DNA from: Shewanella fidelis ATCC BAA-318
Lineage (GTDB): Bacteria > Pseudomonadota > Gammaproteobacteria > Enterobacterales > Shewanellaceae
Direction of reading: 5' to 3'
Assembly (NCBI RefSeq): GCF_000518605.1
Contig: NZ_KI912461.1
Location: 1-64,000, forward strand
DNA length: 64,000 nucleotides
Below are positions 62,441-64,000 of the stretch, in pieces. The notes beneath the pieces are model-generated. The model saw only the letters and a program-made list of their open reading frames with translations, ran no database searches and had not been told where the DNA came from. The position numbers and the translations under genes were made by a program. The stretch's first letter is position 1; the number at the start of each line of letters is the position of its first letter.

Positions 62441-63442
62441 ATGGAATTACTGTGCCCCGCGGGCAATCTCGCATCATTAAAAACCGCCCTCAATGCAGGT
62501 GCTGATGCGGTCTACCTCGGTCTTAAGGACGATACCAACGCACGGTCGTTTGCAGGATTAAATTTTACCCCGAAGAAACTCCAGCAAGCCGCCGAATTTA
62601 CTAAGAAGTGTGGCAAGAAAATATTTCTCACCATCAACACATTTCCAAAGCCTGGGGAAGAAAAGCGTTGGCACCAAGCAATAGATCTTGCTGCCGATAC
62701 GGGTGTGGATGCCCTAATCGTTGCCGATCTATCGTTACTCGATTATGCACACAGTCGTTATCCACATCTGCCGTTACATCTATCGGTGCAAGCAAGTGCA
62801 ACCAATTTAGGGGCGCTAACGCTCTACAAGCAGGAGTTTAATATCGAGCGCGCGGTGTTGCCGCGAGTATTATCGATGAAGCAAGTGCGCGATCTTGCTA
62901 AAGTCACTCCGGTCGATTTAGAGGTATTTGCCTTTGGTAGCTTATGTATCATGGCTGAAGGACGTTGCCATTTGTCATCATACGTAACCGGCCAGTCACC
63001 AAATACAGGAGGCTCTTGCTCGCCTGCCAAACATGTGCGTTGGCAAGAGAGTAACAGCAGCCGTTTAACCTTACTTAATGACGTATTAATTGATAAGTCT
63101 GGTCTCGATGAGCAAATGGGTTATCCGGTTGTTTGTAAGGGTCGTTATACCACTGAAGATAATGATACTCCGCAACACATTCTCGAGTCGCCTACTAGCT
63201 TAAATACCTTAAGCCTGCTGCCTGAGCTCGCTAAAGCTAATGTCGTCTCACTAAAAATTGAAGGTCGTCAACGCAGCCCTGCCTATGTCGAACAGGTAAC
63301 TAGAGTTTGGCGTGCAGCGATTGATAGTTATCTGGCCGCACCAGAAAAATATCAAACTCAGCCAGCGTGGCAGCAAGCGTTAGCAAAAGTTGCAGAGGGA
63401 CAAACAACCACTCTTGGTGCTTACGAGCGTAACTGGCAATAA
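62441..63442 (+). CDS. ubiU: O2-independent ubiquinone hydroxylation protein UbiU (YhbU)
   Basis: 333 residues of the U32 family, starting MELLCPAGNLASLKTALNAGADAVYLGL. Four cysteines in LCIMAEGRC, GGSCSP and VVCKGRY fit the 4Fe-4S site of UbiU. With UbiV it forms a complex that hydroxylates ubiquinone precursors in anaerobiosis, using prephenate as oxygen source according to work in E. coli. GGAG precedes the start. ubiV follows after 9 bp. An imperfect FNR-like half-site (TTGATGT on the minus strand near 62375-62390) lies between ubiT and ubiU. Confidence 0.92.
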   Translation: MELLCPAGNLASLKTALNAGADAVYLGLKDDTNARSFAGLNFTPKKLQQAAEFTKKCGKKIFLTINTFPKPGEEKRWHQAIDLAADTGVDALIVADLSLLDYAHSRYPHLPLHLSVQASATNLGALTLYKQEFNIERAVLPRVLSMKQVRDLAKVTPVDLEVFAFGSLCIMAEGRCHLSSYVTGQSPNTGGSCSPAKHVRWQESNSSRLTLLNDVLIDKSGLDEQMGYPVVCKGRYTTEDNDTPQHILESPTSLNTLSLLPELAKANVVSLKIEGRQRSPAYVEQVTRVWRAAIDSYLAAPEKYQTQPAWQQALAKVAEGQTTTLGAYERNWQ

Positions 63443-63451
63443 GGACAAACC

Positions 63452-64000
63452 ATGAAAACATCACTAGGCCCTTTACAATATTGCTGGGAAAAACAAAAAG
63501 TAAACGAGTTTTATCAGCAAGTGGCTCAAAGTAATATTCCTTTAGTTTACTTAGGTGAAACCGTTTGCAGTCGTCGTCGACAACTGAAATTTGCCGATTA
63601 TTTTGCCATCGCGCAAATGTTAAAAGCGGCTGGCAAACAAGTCGTACTGTCAACTTTAGCGTTATTAGAGTCACCGTCTGAATATACCGAGCTAAAAAAG
63701 CAAGTCGACAATGGCGAGTTCATTATAGAGGCTAACGACATGGGCGCGGTACAAGCTGCTCGTGAGTTGAAACTGCCATTTGTTTGCGGCCCCAGTATGA
63801 ACAACTATAACTTTGCGACCCTTAAAAAGTTACATCAATGGGGCATGCAAAGATTTGTAATGCCTATTGAGTTATCAAAGGAGTGGCTTGCTCATGTGAT
63901 TGCAACTGAAACGCCTCCGCCTTTTGAGGTTGAAGTGTTTGGTCATGGCTATTTGCCGTTAGCGCATTCGGCACGCTGTTTTACCGCTCGTCAACAAGGG
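63452..64000 (+). CDS. ubiV: O2-independent ubiquinone hydroxylation protein UbiV, partial
   Basis: The first 183 residues of a U32 protein that continues past the window end. It starts MKTSLGPLQYCWEKQKVNEFY after AAGGAC. LVYLGETVCSRRRQLKF contains the first cluster cysteine, and GHGYLPLAHSARCFTARQQ the next, as in UbiV (YhbV). It is the partner of UbiU and its gene follows ubiU by 9 bp, so they are cotranscribed. The cysteine-rich C-terminus is outside the window. Confidence 0.92.
   Translation, partial: MKTSLGPLQYCWEKQKVNEFYQQVAQSNIPLVYLGETVCSRRRQLKFADYFAIAQMLKAAGKQVVLSTLALLESPSEYTELKKQVDNGEFIIEANDMGAVQAARELKLPFVCGPSMNNYNFATLKKLHQWGMQRFVMPIELSKEWLAHVIATETPPPFEVEVFGHGYLPLAHSARCFTARQQG

Noticed and set aside
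1..64000. tRNA, rRNA, CRISPR arrays, prophage or genomic island
   Set aside because: No cloverleaf-like tRNA gene, spaced direct repeats, integrase, or region of clearly foreign gene content was seen on reading through.

Overview
The window looks like chromosomal core sequence of a Shewanella-type marine gammaproteobacterium. The basis is gene content and order: porin-phoB-phoR-pstS, pomAB opposite xseB-ispA-dxs, grpE opposite nadK, the lldP/dld-II/lldEFG lactate locus, and a ubiT/ubiUV anaerobic ubiquinone locus. I recognise this arrangement from memory of Shewanella genomes; I ran no search. I see no rRNA, tRNA, CRISPR array, prophage or complete insertion sequence.

Layout. 1-443: two near-identical two-hairpin elements, possible tandem small RNAs. 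0.4-3.3 kb: an M1 aminopeptidase and a short M9 collagenase-like protease. 3.3-8.0 kb: a phosphate-starvation cluster (pstS, phoR, phoB, porin) with 11-bp-phased Pho boxes. 8.3-17.5 kb: rdgC, an M61 peptidase, a TPR membrane protein, a diguanylate cyclase, ppnN and xni. 17.6-26.8 kb: a DUF3192 protein, MarC, an S9 peptidase, an NAD-type isocitrate dehydrogenase, then rlmM, ygdD, an alpha/beta hydrolase and gcvA. 26.9-35.4 kb: thiI, the sodium flagellar motor pomAB, xseB-ispA-dxs, grpE behind a sigma32-type promoter, and nadK. 35.4-43.8 kb: lactate uptake and oxidation behind two CRP-type operators. 44-50 kb: a TonB-domain protein, a MATE exporter, a CobW GTPase, a small lipoprotein and a DEAD-box helicase. 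50-57 kb: two GGDEF/EAL proteins, a thioesterase and an HDOD protein. 57-64 kb: trhP and a YfhL ferredoxin, a DUF1287 gene, an RluA-type pseudouridine synthase and ubiT/ubiU/ubiV (ubiV runs off the end).

How the genes work together: PhoB/PhoR probably controls pstS and the porin. LldP imports lactate for Dld-II and LldEFG, which feed electrons to quinones. UbiT/U/V would make ubiquinone without oxygen. Dxs and IspA supply isoprenoid precursors. Several c-di-GMP enzymes and the PomAB stator bear on motility versus attachment.

The most notable finding is a family of non-coding, hairpin-rich repeats whose ends are inverted copies of ATACCAATYAGTA. Two nearly complete copies lie at 43830-44157 and 58956-59219, in opposite orientations, with decayed copies or fragments elsewhere. 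The copy at 58956 sits inside the 3' end of the DUF1287 gene: the reading frame stops at the repeat edge, and the missing tail (ITGHYRYQPSLGVK, then a stop) is encoded just beyond the repeat. Second is the pair of elements at 5-86 and 355-435, which share an identical 12-nt loop and have a compensatory stem change.
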